From NCBI RefSeq assembly GCF_900112575.1, contig NZ_FOMH01000004.1:360520-424519 (forward strand): 64,000 bases of DNA, given 5' to 3'. The DNA comes from Flavobacterium phragmitis (GTDB lineage: Bacteria; Bacteroidota; Bacteroidia; Flavobacteriales; Flavobacteriaceae). The notes under the pieces are model-generated. The model searched no databases. It saw only the letters and a program-made list of their open reading frames with translations, and was not told the DNA's origin. This document shows positions 1 to 8,018 of the stretch, one piece after another; the first letter of the stretch is position 1; the number at the start of each line of letters is the position of its first letter. A program made the position numbers and the translations under genes.

Positions 1-2
1 AA

Positions 3-536
3 TTGAAAGAAGAATTTGTGTACAATGAAACATCAAAAATCAATACTTTAAAATATGCGGCTGTTGCTGCATCTGTTTTGTTGGCATCAAACCTTTCAGC
101 ACAAGAAAAAGAAGCTGTTAAAACAGAAATAAACTGCCCAAAACCGAATCCTTACAAAGTAGGTAAAATAGCTTATAATCAAACTCGAAATCAAGAAATT
201 TCATTAATCATTAAAGGGAAACTGTTAGAAGCAAAAACAAATAAATCTTTTGATAAAGAAGTATACTCTAATTTAATGATTACTTTTAATAACTCGCAAA
301 ATCCTGTGAAAGTAAATCCTAAAACAGGTGAATTTTCAATAGAAACCAAAGTTTTAAAGGATAGTAAAACGATAATGGTTACAATTACAGCCAATGATTA
401 TTATCTTTCAAAAGAAATAGCCTTTGATATAAAGTCGGCTAAAAATAATGTTTTGATAAAAAACATAATTATTGATGCAGAAGAGTTTAACAGAATTTAT
501 ATCGCGGGAGGATTAGGAATTAATTATACGCGATAA
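3..536 (+). CDS. Exported protein, C-terminal part of a gene cut by the window edge
   Basis: The reading frame is open to the left edge and ends at a TAA at 534-536. The first visible codon is TTG, with no room to see the true start, so this is probably 5' partial. After about 15 residues comes a hydrophobic stretch ending in SNLSAQ, which looks like a flavobacterial signal peptidase site or a membrane anchor preceded by a short cytoplasmic tail. The rest alternates polar and hydrophobic residues, with a TGEFSIET segment resembling the beta-sandwich of carboxypeptidase regulatory-like domains. No catalytic motif is visible. Function not recognised; an exported or membrane-anchored regulatory-like domain protein is the best guess. 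Confidence 0.6.
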   Translation: MKEEFVYNETSKINTLKYAAVAASVLLASNLSAQEKEAVKTEINCPKPNPYKVGKIAYNQTRNQEISLIIKGKLLEAKTNKSFDKEVYSNLMITFNNSQNPVKVNPKTGEFSIETKVLKDSKTIMVTITANDYYLSKEIAFDIKSAKNNVLIKNIIIDAEEFNRIYIAGGLGINYTR

Positions 537-569
537 TAATAAAATTTGCATTGTGGGGAATATAAATGA

Positions 570-603
570 AAAAGGCTGTCATAATAAAATTGACAGCCTT
601 TAT
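570..603. terminator. Bidirectional terminator between the converging first gene and prfC
   Basis: Perfect 11-bp arms (AAAGGCTGTCA / TGACAGCCTTT) around a 9-base loop, T-rich on both strands. It lies between two convergent genes and can serve both. Confidence 0.75.
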
Positions 604-625
604 ATATTATTTTCTTCCAAAAGAA

Positions 626-2218
626 TTAATCAAATTCCGATGTAAAGTATAATTTCACAGTTGGATATTTACTTTGTGTCATTTGAATAGTAAAATCAGA
701 ATCAGCTAAGAATACTAGTTGCCCGTATTTATCATGAGCTAAGAATTTTTGTTTGATACGTTTAAATTCTTTGAATTCCTCATTTTTAGCATCATCAGGT
801 TTTACCCAGCAAGCTTTATGAACAGGGAAGTTTTCGTAAGTACATTTTGCTCCGTATTCATGCTCCAAACGATATTGAATAACCTCGTATTGAAGAGCAC
901 CAACCGTTCCGATAACTTTACGATTATTCATTTCTAAAGTAAACAACTGAGCAACTCCCTCATCCATTAACTGATCAACACCTTTTTCCAATTGCTTAGC
1001 TTTCATTGGATCAGCATTGTTAATATATCTAAAGTGCTCTGGAGAGAAACTTGGGATACCTTTAAAGCTCATGATTTCGCCTTCAGTTAATGTATCTCCA
1101 ATTTTAAAGTTTCCAGTATCGTGTAGACCAACAATATCTCCTGGATACGAAATGTCAACAATCTCTTTTTTCTCTGCGAAGAATGCATTCGGACTAGAGA
1201 ATTTTAAATTTTTCTTTTGGCGAACGTGATAATAAGGTTTGTTTCTTTCAAAAGTTCCCGAAACAATTTTGATAAATGCTAAACGGTCGCGGTGTTTTGG
1301 ATCCATGTTTGCATGGATTTTGAAAACAAATCCAGACATTTTTTCTTCTGTAGGCTCAACTGTACGAGTTTCAGAATCTTTTGCTCTTGGAGACGGAGCG
1401 ATTGTTATAAAACAATCTAATAATTCGCGAACTCCAAAGTTGTTTAAAGCTGAACCAAAAAACACAGGCTGAATTTTTCCATCCAAATAATCCTGACGTT
1501 CAAATTTTGGATAAACTTCATCAATCAATTCTAATTCTTCACGAAGTTTGTTAGCCGCTTTTTCTCCCACAATTTTATCTAGTTCAGGATTATTCTGTAC
1601 GTCAGAAAAAGCAATTGTTTCTTCAATGTTTTTACGGCTGTCTCCACTAAAAAGGTTGATGTTCTCTTCCCAAAGATTATAAATTCCCTGAAAATCATAA
1701 CCCATTCCGATTGGGAAACTTAACGGCGTAACTTTTAAACCTAATTTTTGTTCAACTTCATCCATTAGATCAAAAGCATCTTTACCTTCACGATCTAATT
1801 TGTTGATGAAAACAATCATTGGAATGTTACGCATTCTACAAACTGCAACTAATTTTTCTGTTTGTTCCTCAACCCCTTTTGCAACGTCAATTACAACGAT
1901 TACGCTATCAACAGCGGTCAAAGTTCTAAAAGTATCTTCAGCAAAATCCTTGTGTCCAGGAGTATCAAGGATATTGATTTTTTTGTCTTTATAATTAAAA
2001 GCAAGTACAGAAGTCGAAACCGAGATACCTCTTTGGCGTTCGATTTCCATGAAGTCACTCGTTGCTCCTTTTTTGATTTTGTTGTTTTTTACAGCTCCCG
2101 CTTCCTGAATAGCACCTCCAAACAGCAGTAATTTTTCAGTTAAAGTTGTTTTACCGGCATCGGGGTGCGAGATAATTCCAAATGTTCTTCTGCGTTGTAT
2201 TTCTTTTAAAAAGCTCAT
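626..2218 (-). CDS. prfC: Peptide chain release factor 3
   Basis: RF3 is a translational GTPase that removes RF1 or RF2 from the ribosome after peptide release. The 530-residue length is normal for the family. The GTPase motifs are intact: P-loop HPDAGKTT near residues 18-25, DTPGHKDF near 86-93 and NKLDRE near 140-145. An EF-Tu-like domain 2 and the RF3 C-terminal domain follow (motifs around GALQYEVIQYRLEHEYGA). The start at 2218 (MSFLKEIQRRRTFGIISHPDAGKTT) matches the usual RF3 N-terminus. A TACTTTTG box at 2238-2245 on the minus strand fits a -7 element just upstream. The gene is monocistronic, between the amylase terminator and the bidirectional terminator. Assignment is very secure. Confidence 0.96.
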   Translation of the reverse strand: MSFLKEIQRRRTFGIISHPDAGKTTLTEKLLLFGGAIQEAGAVKNNKIKKGATSDFMEIERQRGISVSTSVLAFNYKDKKINILDTPGHKDFAEDTFRTLTAVDSVIVVIDVAKGVEEQTEKLVAVCRMRNIPMIVFINKLDREGKDAFDLMDEVEQKLGLKVTPLSFPIGMGYDFQGIYNLWEENINLFSGDSRKNIEETIAFSDVQNNPELDKIVGEKAANKLREELELIDEVYPKFERQDYLDGKIQPVFFGSALNNFGVRELLDCFITIAPSPRAKDSETRTVEPTEEKMSGFVFKIHANMDPKHRDRLAFIKIVSGTFERNKPYYHVRQKKNLKFSSPNAFFAEKKEIVDISYPGDIVGLHDTGNFKIGDTLTEGEIMSFKGIPSFSPEHFRYINNADPMKAKQLEKGVDQLMDEGVAQLFTLEMNNRKVIGTVGALQYEVIQYRLEHEYGAKCTYENFPVHKACWVKPDDAKNEEFKEFKRIKQKFLAHDKYGQLVFLADSDFTIQMTQSKYPTVKLYFTSEFD

Positions 2219-2237
2219 ATTTCGTATAAATAGGTTG

Positions 2238-2245
2238 CAAAAGTA
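2238..2245 (-). promoter_or_regulatory. -7-like box for prfC
   Basis: The minus strand reads TACTTTTG, matching the Bacteroidota -7 consensus TAnnTTTG, 20 bases upstream of the prfC start codon. No good -33 TTTG lies at normal spacing, so this is tentative. Confidence 0.35.
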
Positions 2246-2313
2246 CTATTAAATACGACTTTATAAAAATATTCACTTCTTAAATTTGGGAAGTCTTTCT
2301 TGTTCGAAGTTTT

Positions 2314-2348
2314 TTAGAAAAAAAATAAGGCTGTTTTGCAACAGCCTT
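2314..2348 (-). terminator. Rho-independent terminator of the alpha-amylase gene
   Basis: On the minus strand a 9-bp perfect stem (AAGGCTGTT / AACAGCCTT, 4-base loop) is followed by a run of T after ATT. It lies 18 bases past the amylase stop codon. Confidence 0.8.
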
Positions 2349-2366
2349 AAATAGTCATTTTTGAAA

Positions 2367-3809
2367 TTACTGATTAATTGACCAAATGGAATATCCCTTT
2401 GGAGGACATTGTATTTTTACCCATTTATCGGATTGCGTAGTTGGATACCAAGAAGAATTTCCTGTAAAATCTTTTATTTGCGTACTGGCCCAATTGGTCT
2501 GAATCCATCTTTCCTGCCAAACATCTGAATTATTGATATAGACAACCAAACCAGGATTCCCATTATAACCATTTCTTCTTGCAACATATTCGTCATTGTC
2601 AGAATATAAAATAGAAGTCGTTCCTGTTGCTTTATTGTTATGAATCCAGATTAGGTTATTTAGTTTGTTTTTGTCCAGCCATTCTTCATAATCTCTGTAG
2701 AAAATTGTTGGATAACCTTCGTGGGTTAATATATAGGAGTAAGCTAATAATTTGTTCCAGATTTCATCGGTATCATGGTTGGTTACAAAAGTTACGGCTC
2801 TGTAAGGATTTCGTTTCCACATCATATCGTCATTTAATAATGCTAGATTATTTCCGTCAAAAGCGTCATTCATTTTGTAGTAGCATGCAAAGTCAAATAC
2901 AGAACTGTTTGCGTTATTGGCCCACCATTCCAATGTGTTTACGTTAGAATCCCAATATTCACCAACTGAAAAACCTCCAACATTAGTATTCCAAGCGTTG
3001 ACAACCCAAGGACCGAAACCTTTAACGTAGTCGAATCTCCAGCCATCAAATTTCATAGTGTTTTTATAATACTTTCCAACTCCGTCAGCACGTAGCCATA
3101 GCCAGTTCTGAACATTTGGCGCAGCATGGCATAAATCAGGAAATCCTCCAAAAGATCCTTCATCATTATTTCCGTAACTGTTTTTATAAAAATCATTATA
3201 GTTACGAGGAAATTTACCCGAAGCAACTCCTGTAAAATTAGTCCAGGTATTTGTGCCTGTAAACGGATTTGCTTCAGATTGTCCCCCACTGTTGTGATTG
3301 ATTACAATATCTGCATAAACTTTAATGTTTTCATTATGGGCAGCTGTAATTAAACTGACCAACTCAGCTTTAGAACCAAAGCGAGTTTCAGTACTTCCAT
3401 TTTGATTGTAATCTCCAAAATCAAAGTAATCTGTCGGGTCGTATCCCATAGAAAAAGCTCCGTTCTGTGCCTTTGAAGCAGGCGGAAGCCAGATAGAACC
3501 AATTCCAGCATTGCCCCACGCGGTTACTTTGCTACTTATGGTGTTCCACCAATTCCCTCCGGCAGGAACATCCCAATAAAAAGCCTGCATCATGACACCG
3601 CCTCCGGGATTATCAACATATTTTCCAGTCGGAGAAGAATTTGAAGTTCCTGTGCTAAAAGGTTTTCCATCGTGATGCGTAACATCAATCACTTTAAAAT
3701 TTTGACTTTCCGCTTTTGCGTCAGATTCATTGATTTCATTTTGTGAACATGAAAACAATAATCCAGAGATAATAGTAACCATGCACAGTTTTACAATAGG
3801 TTTTTTCAT
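2367..3809 (-). CDS. Lipoprotein alpha-amylase, glycoside hydrolase GH13 (subfamily 7-like)
   Basis: Predicted to hydrolyse internal alpha-1,4 bonds of starch or glycogen at the cell surface. The N-terminus is a lipoprotein signal peptide with lipobox LLFSC, Cys near residue 21. The (beta/alpha)8 motifs are clear: DIVINHNSG near 170, nucleophile Asp in GWRFDYVKGF near 259, acid Glu in VGEYWD near 284 and third Asp in VTNHDTDE near 343. The body closely follows what I recall of Pyrococcus and Thermococcus extracellular amylases, including MQAFYWDVP, MGYDPTDYFD, ETRFGSK, PTIFYRDYEEWL and GYSIWS near the end. Seen: intact catalytic residues and export signal. Inferred: GH13 subfamily 7. It stands alone, with its own terminator and no SusC/D pair in the window. 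Confidence 0.92.
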   Translation of the reverse strand: MKKPIVKLCMVTIISGLLFSCSQNEINESDAKAESQNFKVIDVTHHDGKPFSTGTSNSSPTGKYVDNPGGGVMMQAFYWDVPAGGNWWNTISSKVTAWGNAGIGSIWLPPASKAQNGAFSMGYDPTDYFDFGDYNQNGSTETRFGSKAELVSLITAAHNENIKVYADIVINHNSGGQSEANPFTGTNTWTNFTGVASGKFPRNYNDFYKNSYGNNDEGSFGGFPDLCHAAPNVQNWLWLRADGVGKYYKNTMKFDGWRFDYVKGFGPWVVNAWNTNVGGFSVGEYWDSNVNTLEWWANNANSSVFDFACYYKMNDAFDGNNLALLNDDMMWKRNPYRAVTFVTNHDTDEIWNKLLAYSYILTHEGYPTIFYRDYEEWLDKNKLNNLIWIHNNKATGTTSILYSDNDEYVARRNGYNGNPGLVVYINNSDVWQERWIQTNWASTQIKDFTGNSSWYPTTQSDKWVKIQCPPKGYSIWSINQ

Positions 3810-4281
3810 AATAGATTGTGGTTTAGTTAAATAGTTTTTTTTGTAATTACTGAACTCTTTCGCGTTAAAAACAGATGTATTTTCATTTTTAAGCTTTTAA
3901 AATTGATAATTACGCATCTAAAGTATGTTTTTTTTGATATCATTTCAATTTGTAAGAAAATAGTTTATTACGAAAACGTTGTAGTGTTGAGAAGTTTTTT
4001 TATATCGCTTATAATTAGTGTTTTATTCAAGGAAGAAAATCCATGATGAAAAAGTTTCAGTCGATTTCCAATGATCATTAATCAAACAAGATCTCAGTAT
4101 CCCATAATTTTTTGTTAATAGTATATCAGATAGTTGTATTATGTAATTGAATTGTTATTTTTGTTCGTTATAAGTTAGAAAAGAACTATACTTTAATTAT
4201 TTATGTTTGAAGAATTATTTTAAAACATAACTAATACAGATTATATAAAAACAGGCTTACATTCAAATAAAATTTAAAATA
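3810..4281. other. Intergenic region between divergent amylase and surA-like genes
   Basis: These 472 bases hold no convincing ORF and must contain both divergent promoters. A TATGTTTG at 4202-4209 on the plus strand matches the -7 consensus for the surA-like gene, but no -33 TTTG lies at proper distance. An AACGTT palindrome at 3975-3980 lies upstream of the amylase and could belong to a LacI-type operator; this is weak. Nothing else stands out. Confidence 0.4.
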
Positions 4282-5715
4282 ATGTTATTAAAAAAGTTCC
4301 AGTTAAAAACAATTGATTACAAGTTTGCACTAGCAATTTGTTTTTTTCTTTTTTGTGCTCCAATTATCACTGCACAAGAAGTAATTCCTGATGTTGTTGC
4401 TCAAAAACCGGCTGAAACACCTACTGGTGGAAAATTAAAAGTAGACGGAATTATCGCAACAGTAGGAGACTATATTGTTTTGGATTCTGATATTGACAAA
4501 GGATTTTTAGAAATTACAGCGCAAGGTGGATCTATAAAAGACATTACAAGATGCCAAATGCTTGGAAAATTGCTGGAAGACAAATTATATGCTCACCAAG
4601 CAATTCAGGATAGTATTATTGTTAGTGATGCCGAGATTAGAGGTATGATGGAAGAGCGTTTAAATTATATGACGCAGCAAGTAGGAGGAGATATCAATAA
4701 AGTTGTTGAGTACTATAAAAAAAGTTCTGTAGAGGAATTTAAAACTTATTTTGCAGACATCTTAAAAGAGCAGAAACTTGCTCAGGAAATGAGAGATAAA
4801 ATCATTAAAGATGTAGAAATTACGCCTGAAGAAGTTCGTAATTTCTTTAAAAAAATACCAAAAGATGAATTGCCAACTTTTGGAGCTGAAATGGAAGTAG
4901 CTCAAATTGTTGTGGAACCAAAGGTTTCTAAAGAAGATAAGCAAAAAGTTATTGATAGATTAAAGTCTATAAAACAAGATGTACTGGACGGTTCTAGTTT
5001 TGCTACAAAAGCAGTTTTATATTCTCAAGACCCGGGGTCTTCTCCTAATGGAGGATATTATAAAATGACAAGAAAAACTCCTTTCGTAAAAGAATTTAAG
5101 GATGTTGCATTCAGTTTACAGGCAGGCGAAATTTCAGAGCCGTTTGAAACAACTTTTGGATATCATATTATTATGGTAGAAAAAATTAAAGGACAAGAGG
5201 TTGAATTACGTCATATCTTGATTTCTCCAACTGTTTCTGATGCCGCTTTAAAAGAAGCAAAAGAGAGAATTATCAATATTAGAAATAAAATTGTAGGTAA
5301 CGAGATTTCATTTGCAGATGCAGCTAGAACAGAATCTGATGAAAAAGAGACAAGAGCAAATGGAGGAACTTTGGTAAATCCTACAACTCAGGATACACGT
5401 TTTGAATTGACAAAAATGGATCCAACTTTATACAGTCAGGTTTCTAATTTAAAAGGAAATGAGGTTTCTCAGCCACTTTTAAATACTGATGATAAAGGAA
5501 AGAAAACATATAAACTGATTACAGTTACAAACCGTATAGAAGATCATACTGCAGATTATGCTAAAGATTATACTAAAATCAAAGAATTAGCATTAAAAGA
5601 AAAGCAGATTAATGCTATTGCAAAATGGTTTGATAATAAGATTAAAGACACTTACATTAAAATTATTGGCGAGTACAAAGAATGTGAATTCGCAAACAAC
5701 TGGTTGAAAAAATAA
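4282..5715 (+). CDS. Periplasmic peptidylprolyl isomerase / chaperone, SurA-like
   Basis: A parvulin-type isomerase and chaperone that escorts unfolded outer membrane proteins through the periplasm. The 477 residues begin with a hydrophobic signal segment (about 15-31) ending ITAQE. A SurA_N-like helical domain follows (about 50-190). Two rotamase domains come next: about 202-300 (from AQIVVEP to YHIIMVEKIKG) and about 306-415 (from LRHILISP). The C-terminal helix resembles that of SurA. The start ATG at 4282 follows an A-rich leader, as usual where Shine-Dalgarno sequences are weak. MoxR follows, separated by a terminator-like hairpin. SurA or a close flavobacterial paralogue is the confident family call; the exact gene name is less certain. 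Confidence 0.85.
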   Translation: MLLKKFQLKTIDYKFALAICFFLFCAPIITAQEVIPDVVAQKPAETPTGGKLKVDGIIATVGDYIVLDSDIDKGFLEITAQGGSIKDITRCQMLGKLLEDKLYAHQAIQDSIIVSDAEIRGMMEERLNYMTQQVGGDINKVVEYYKKSSVEEFKTYFADILKEQKLAQEMRDKIIKDVEITPEEVRNFFKKIPKDELPTFGAEMEVAQIVVEPKVSKEDKQKVIDRLKSIKQDVLDGSSFATKAVLYSQDPGSSPNGGYYKMTRKTPFVKEFKDVAFSLQAGEISEPFETTFGYHIIMVEKIKGQEVELRHILISPTVSDAALKEAKERIINIRNKIVGNEISFADAARTESDEKETRANGGTLVNPTTQDTRFELTKMDPTLYSQVSNLKGNEVSQPLLNTDDKGKKTYKLITVTNRIEDHTADYAKDYTKIKELALKEKQINAIAKWFDNKIKDTYIKIIGEYKECEFANNWLKK

Positions 5716-5731
5716 TTTTTATTAAATAAAT

Positions 5732-5773
5732 AAAAAGAGTTAGTTTTATGAATTCATAGAATTAACTCTTTTT
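5732..5773 (+). terminator. Hairpin between the surA-like gene and moxR
   Basis: Arms AAAAAGAGTTA and TAACTCTTTTT enclose a second palindrome around ATGAATTCAT, followed by TTTTT. It should end or attenuate surA transcription before the MoxR gene at 5794. Confidence 0.7.
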
Positions 5774-5793
5774 AATTTTAAATACACTCATAA

Positions 5794-6747
5794 ATGTCTG
5801 ACGTAACAGCAATTCACAATTTAGTTCAAAAAAGAAACGAATTAAAAAAAGAGATAGCGAAAATAATAGTAGGGCAGGACGCCGTTGTAGATCAAATTTT
5901 ACTTTGCATATTTTCTGGAGGACACGCACTTTTAATTGGTGTTCCAGGTCTGGCAAAAACCTTAATGATTAATACATTATCTCAAGCTTTAGGTTTAGAT
6001 TTTAAAAGAATTCAGTTTACGCCAGATTTAATGCCTTCTGATATTTTAGGAAGTGAAATTTTGGATGAGAATAGAAATTTCAAATTTATAAAAGGTCCTA
6101 TTTTTTCTAATATCATTTTAGCGGATGAGATCAACAGAACCCCCCCTAAAACTCAGGCTGCTTTGCTTGAAGCTATGCAGGAAAGATCAGTAACAATTGC
6201 TGGACAACACCATAAATTAGATTTGCCTTATTTTGTTTTGGCTACGCAAAACCCAATTGAGCAGGAAGGGACATACCCGTTACCTGAGGCGCAGTTAGAT
6301 CGTTTTATGTTTGCCATAAAATTAGAATATCCAACTTTTGAAGAAGAAGTTCAAGTCGTTAAAAGAACGACTTCTGACGTAAAAACTGAGATTACTCCAT
6401 TGTTTACAGCACAGGAAATTATCGATTTTCAACATTTAATCCGTAGAATTCCTGTAGCAGATAATGTTATCAAATATGCGGTAACTTTAGTAAGTAAAAC
6501 ACGTCCAGATAATGCTCTGACAAACGATTTTGTGAAAAATTATCTAGATTGGGGAGCAGGTCCTAGAGCTTCGCAAAACTTAATTTTAGCTGCAAAAGCA
6601 CACGCCGCTTTTAATGGTAAATTTTCACCAGATATTGAAGATGTTCAGGCTGTAGCAACGGGAATTTTACGTCATAGAATTATTAAAAATTACAAAGCAG
6701 ATGCAGAAGGAATAACCGAAGAAGTTATTATCAAGAAGCTGATGTAA
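5794..6747 (+). CDS. MoxR-family AAA+ ATPase
   Basis: MoxR ATPases are chaperone-like AAA+ proteins that usually act with von Willebrand (VWA) domain partners. Walker A GVPGLAKT lies near residues 49-56, Walker B ILADEINRTPPKTQ near 108-121, and a sensor ATQNPIEQEGTYPLPEAQLD near 150. The C-terminal AAA lid follows (about 225-310). Length 317 is typical. Unusually for a flavobacterial moxR, no DUF58 or Bat genes follow: a terminator and the convergent exosortase gene come next. Its partner proteins are therefore encoded elsewhere or are different. Confidence 0.92.
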   Translation: MSDVTAIHNLVQKRNELKKEIAKIIVGQDAVVDQILLCIFSGGHALLIGVPGLAKTLMINTLSQALGLDFKRIQFTPDLMPSDILGSEILDENRNFKFIKGPIFSNIILADEINRTPPKTQAALLEAMQERSVTIAGQHHKLDLPYFVLATQNPIEQEGTYPLPEAQLDRFMFAIKLEYPTFEEEVQVVKRTTSDVKTEITPLFTAQEIIDFQHLIRRIPVADNVIKYAVTLVSKTRPDNALTNDFVKNYLDWGAGPRASQNLILAAKAHAAFNGKFSPDIEDVQAVATGILRHRIIKNYKADAEGITEEVIIKKLM

Positions 6748-6756
6748 GGTATAGCT

Positions 6757-6787
6757 AAAGCCTGATTTTTTAATCAGGCTTTTTTTT
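6757..6787 (+). terminator. moxR terminator overlapping the stop codon of xrtN
   Basis: Stem AAAGCCTGATT / AATCAGGCTTT with a 4-base loop and an 8-T tail. The TGA stop of the convergent exosortase gene (6774-6776 on the minus strand) lies inside the right arm, so hairpin and coding end share sequence. Confidence 0.85.
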
Positions 6788-8018
6788 CTCTAATACTCGT
6801 TTCATTTATTAAACGCACTGTTTTGTTGTTAAAAAGCTTTAATAGCAAAACTTTGGTGAGTGACGTATATTTTTTATTATCATATTCGTACCACCAATAA
6901 GAGAAATACATAATGTTGTCCTTTTCCATTTTGGTGAGCCATATTCTTTCATTGTTTCTGCTGATTTCCTTAGATTCTATAATTTTATATCCATTTCCTG
7001 TCCAGCATATTAAAGGTTTGTGAATAGGAGTTTTTATGTAGATTAAAGTTTCGGGAGTTGCAATTTTAAAAACTTCGTTGGTTACCCAAACACCATTTTT
7101 GATATTGTAAACGGGATTTAGATTTTCTAGCAGAGAATAATTTTGTTCTTTTTTAATTTCGAAACTGGTGGTAAATAAAATTCCAGTGGCAAATAATATA
7201 GGTATGAATTTTGGTTGAATCTTGTCGCTTTTTATTTCATCTTTTTTGGGAATAAAAAATCGGATAAGGAATAAAATGGGAGCAATTTGATAAAAGACAA
7301 AACACACAATTCCGATGGTATGGTGCAGGATATTTTCTTCGGTACAATTGAATAAAACCAAAGTGATAATCCTGAAATAATTAGAAATAATGTTCAGAAT
7401 AACTAAAACACTGCAAAAAACTAATATTTGCAGTATGCTAAAATATTTTTGTTGTTTTCGCTCTTCTAAAGTCAGTAAAAAGGCTCCCGAAAGCAATCCC
7501 GTTTTAAACATCGACAAACCCATGCAAGCGGTATCAATAGAAACTTTTGCATGGTTAATATAAAAATTAACTCCCTCGATTTTTGTTATCGGAAGAAAGT
7601 TTTTCAATGTATGATAGACGCCATAACAAAGTGTTTGTTTTATTTCGACAGTGAGATAATTAAATAATTGGTCAAAAATCGAAGAAAACAAAAAGAGACA
7701 GATAAAAGCAATAAAAGAAAATCTTCTGGTAAAACTGTAATAAATAAAACATATCAGTAATAGTAAAGCATAAAAATGTAGTGACTTTGTATGCAGTCTA
7801 TAGCTGATAAATTCCAATAGAAAAATCATTCCAAGAAGTGGATAACTCAATTTTAGAGTAGTTTTTCTTCCTGCATAAAGAAATAGCAGAATGGAAAAAA
7901 TGATTCCAAAGAAATTATTGTCTAGTCCGGCTAATACAATAGTGTAGTTTATAACTAACAGAATTATAATAGCCAGAATAGCAATTGATTTTTGATAAGA
8001 TTGCAACAATAAAATCAT
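6774..8018 (-). CDS. xrtN: Exosortase N (XrtN)
   Basis: Exosortases are multi-pass membrane cysteine transpeptidases that recognise C-terminal PEP-type sorting tails. The 414 residues carry about eight transmembrane segments, then a soluble C-terminal part. The three conserved residues are visible: Cys in DTACMGLSM near residue 165, Arg in NYFRIITLV near 215 and His in HHTIGIVCF near 233. The gene is coupled to the upstream gene at 8018, sharing one base (stop TAA runs into ATG), so the pair is co-translated. The partner, an N-terminally multi-pass VIT protein with a VPEP tail, is the diagnostic neighbour of XrtN in Bacteroidota. Family call is strong; the biological role of this exosortase is not known. 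Confidence 0.85.
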   Translation of the reverse strand: MILLLQSYQKSIAILAIIILLVINYTIVLAGLDNNFFGIIFSILLFLYAGRKTTLKLSYPLLGMIFLLEFISYRLHTKSLHFYALLLLICFIYYSFTRRFSFIAFICLFLFSSIFDQLFNYLTVEIKQTLCYGVYHTLKNFLPITKIEGVNFYINHAKVSIDTACMGLSMFKTGLLSGAFLLTLEERKQQKYFSILQILVFCSVLVILNIISNYFRIITLVLFNCTEENILHHTIGIVCFVFYQIAPILFLIRFFIPKKDEIKSDKIQPKFIPILFATGILFTTSFEIKKEQNYSLLENLNPVYNIKNGVWVTNEVFKIATPETLIYIKTPIHKPLICWTGNGYKIIESKEISRNNERIWLTKMEKDNIMYFSYWWYEYDNKKYTSLTKVLLLKLFNNKTVRLINETSIREKKA

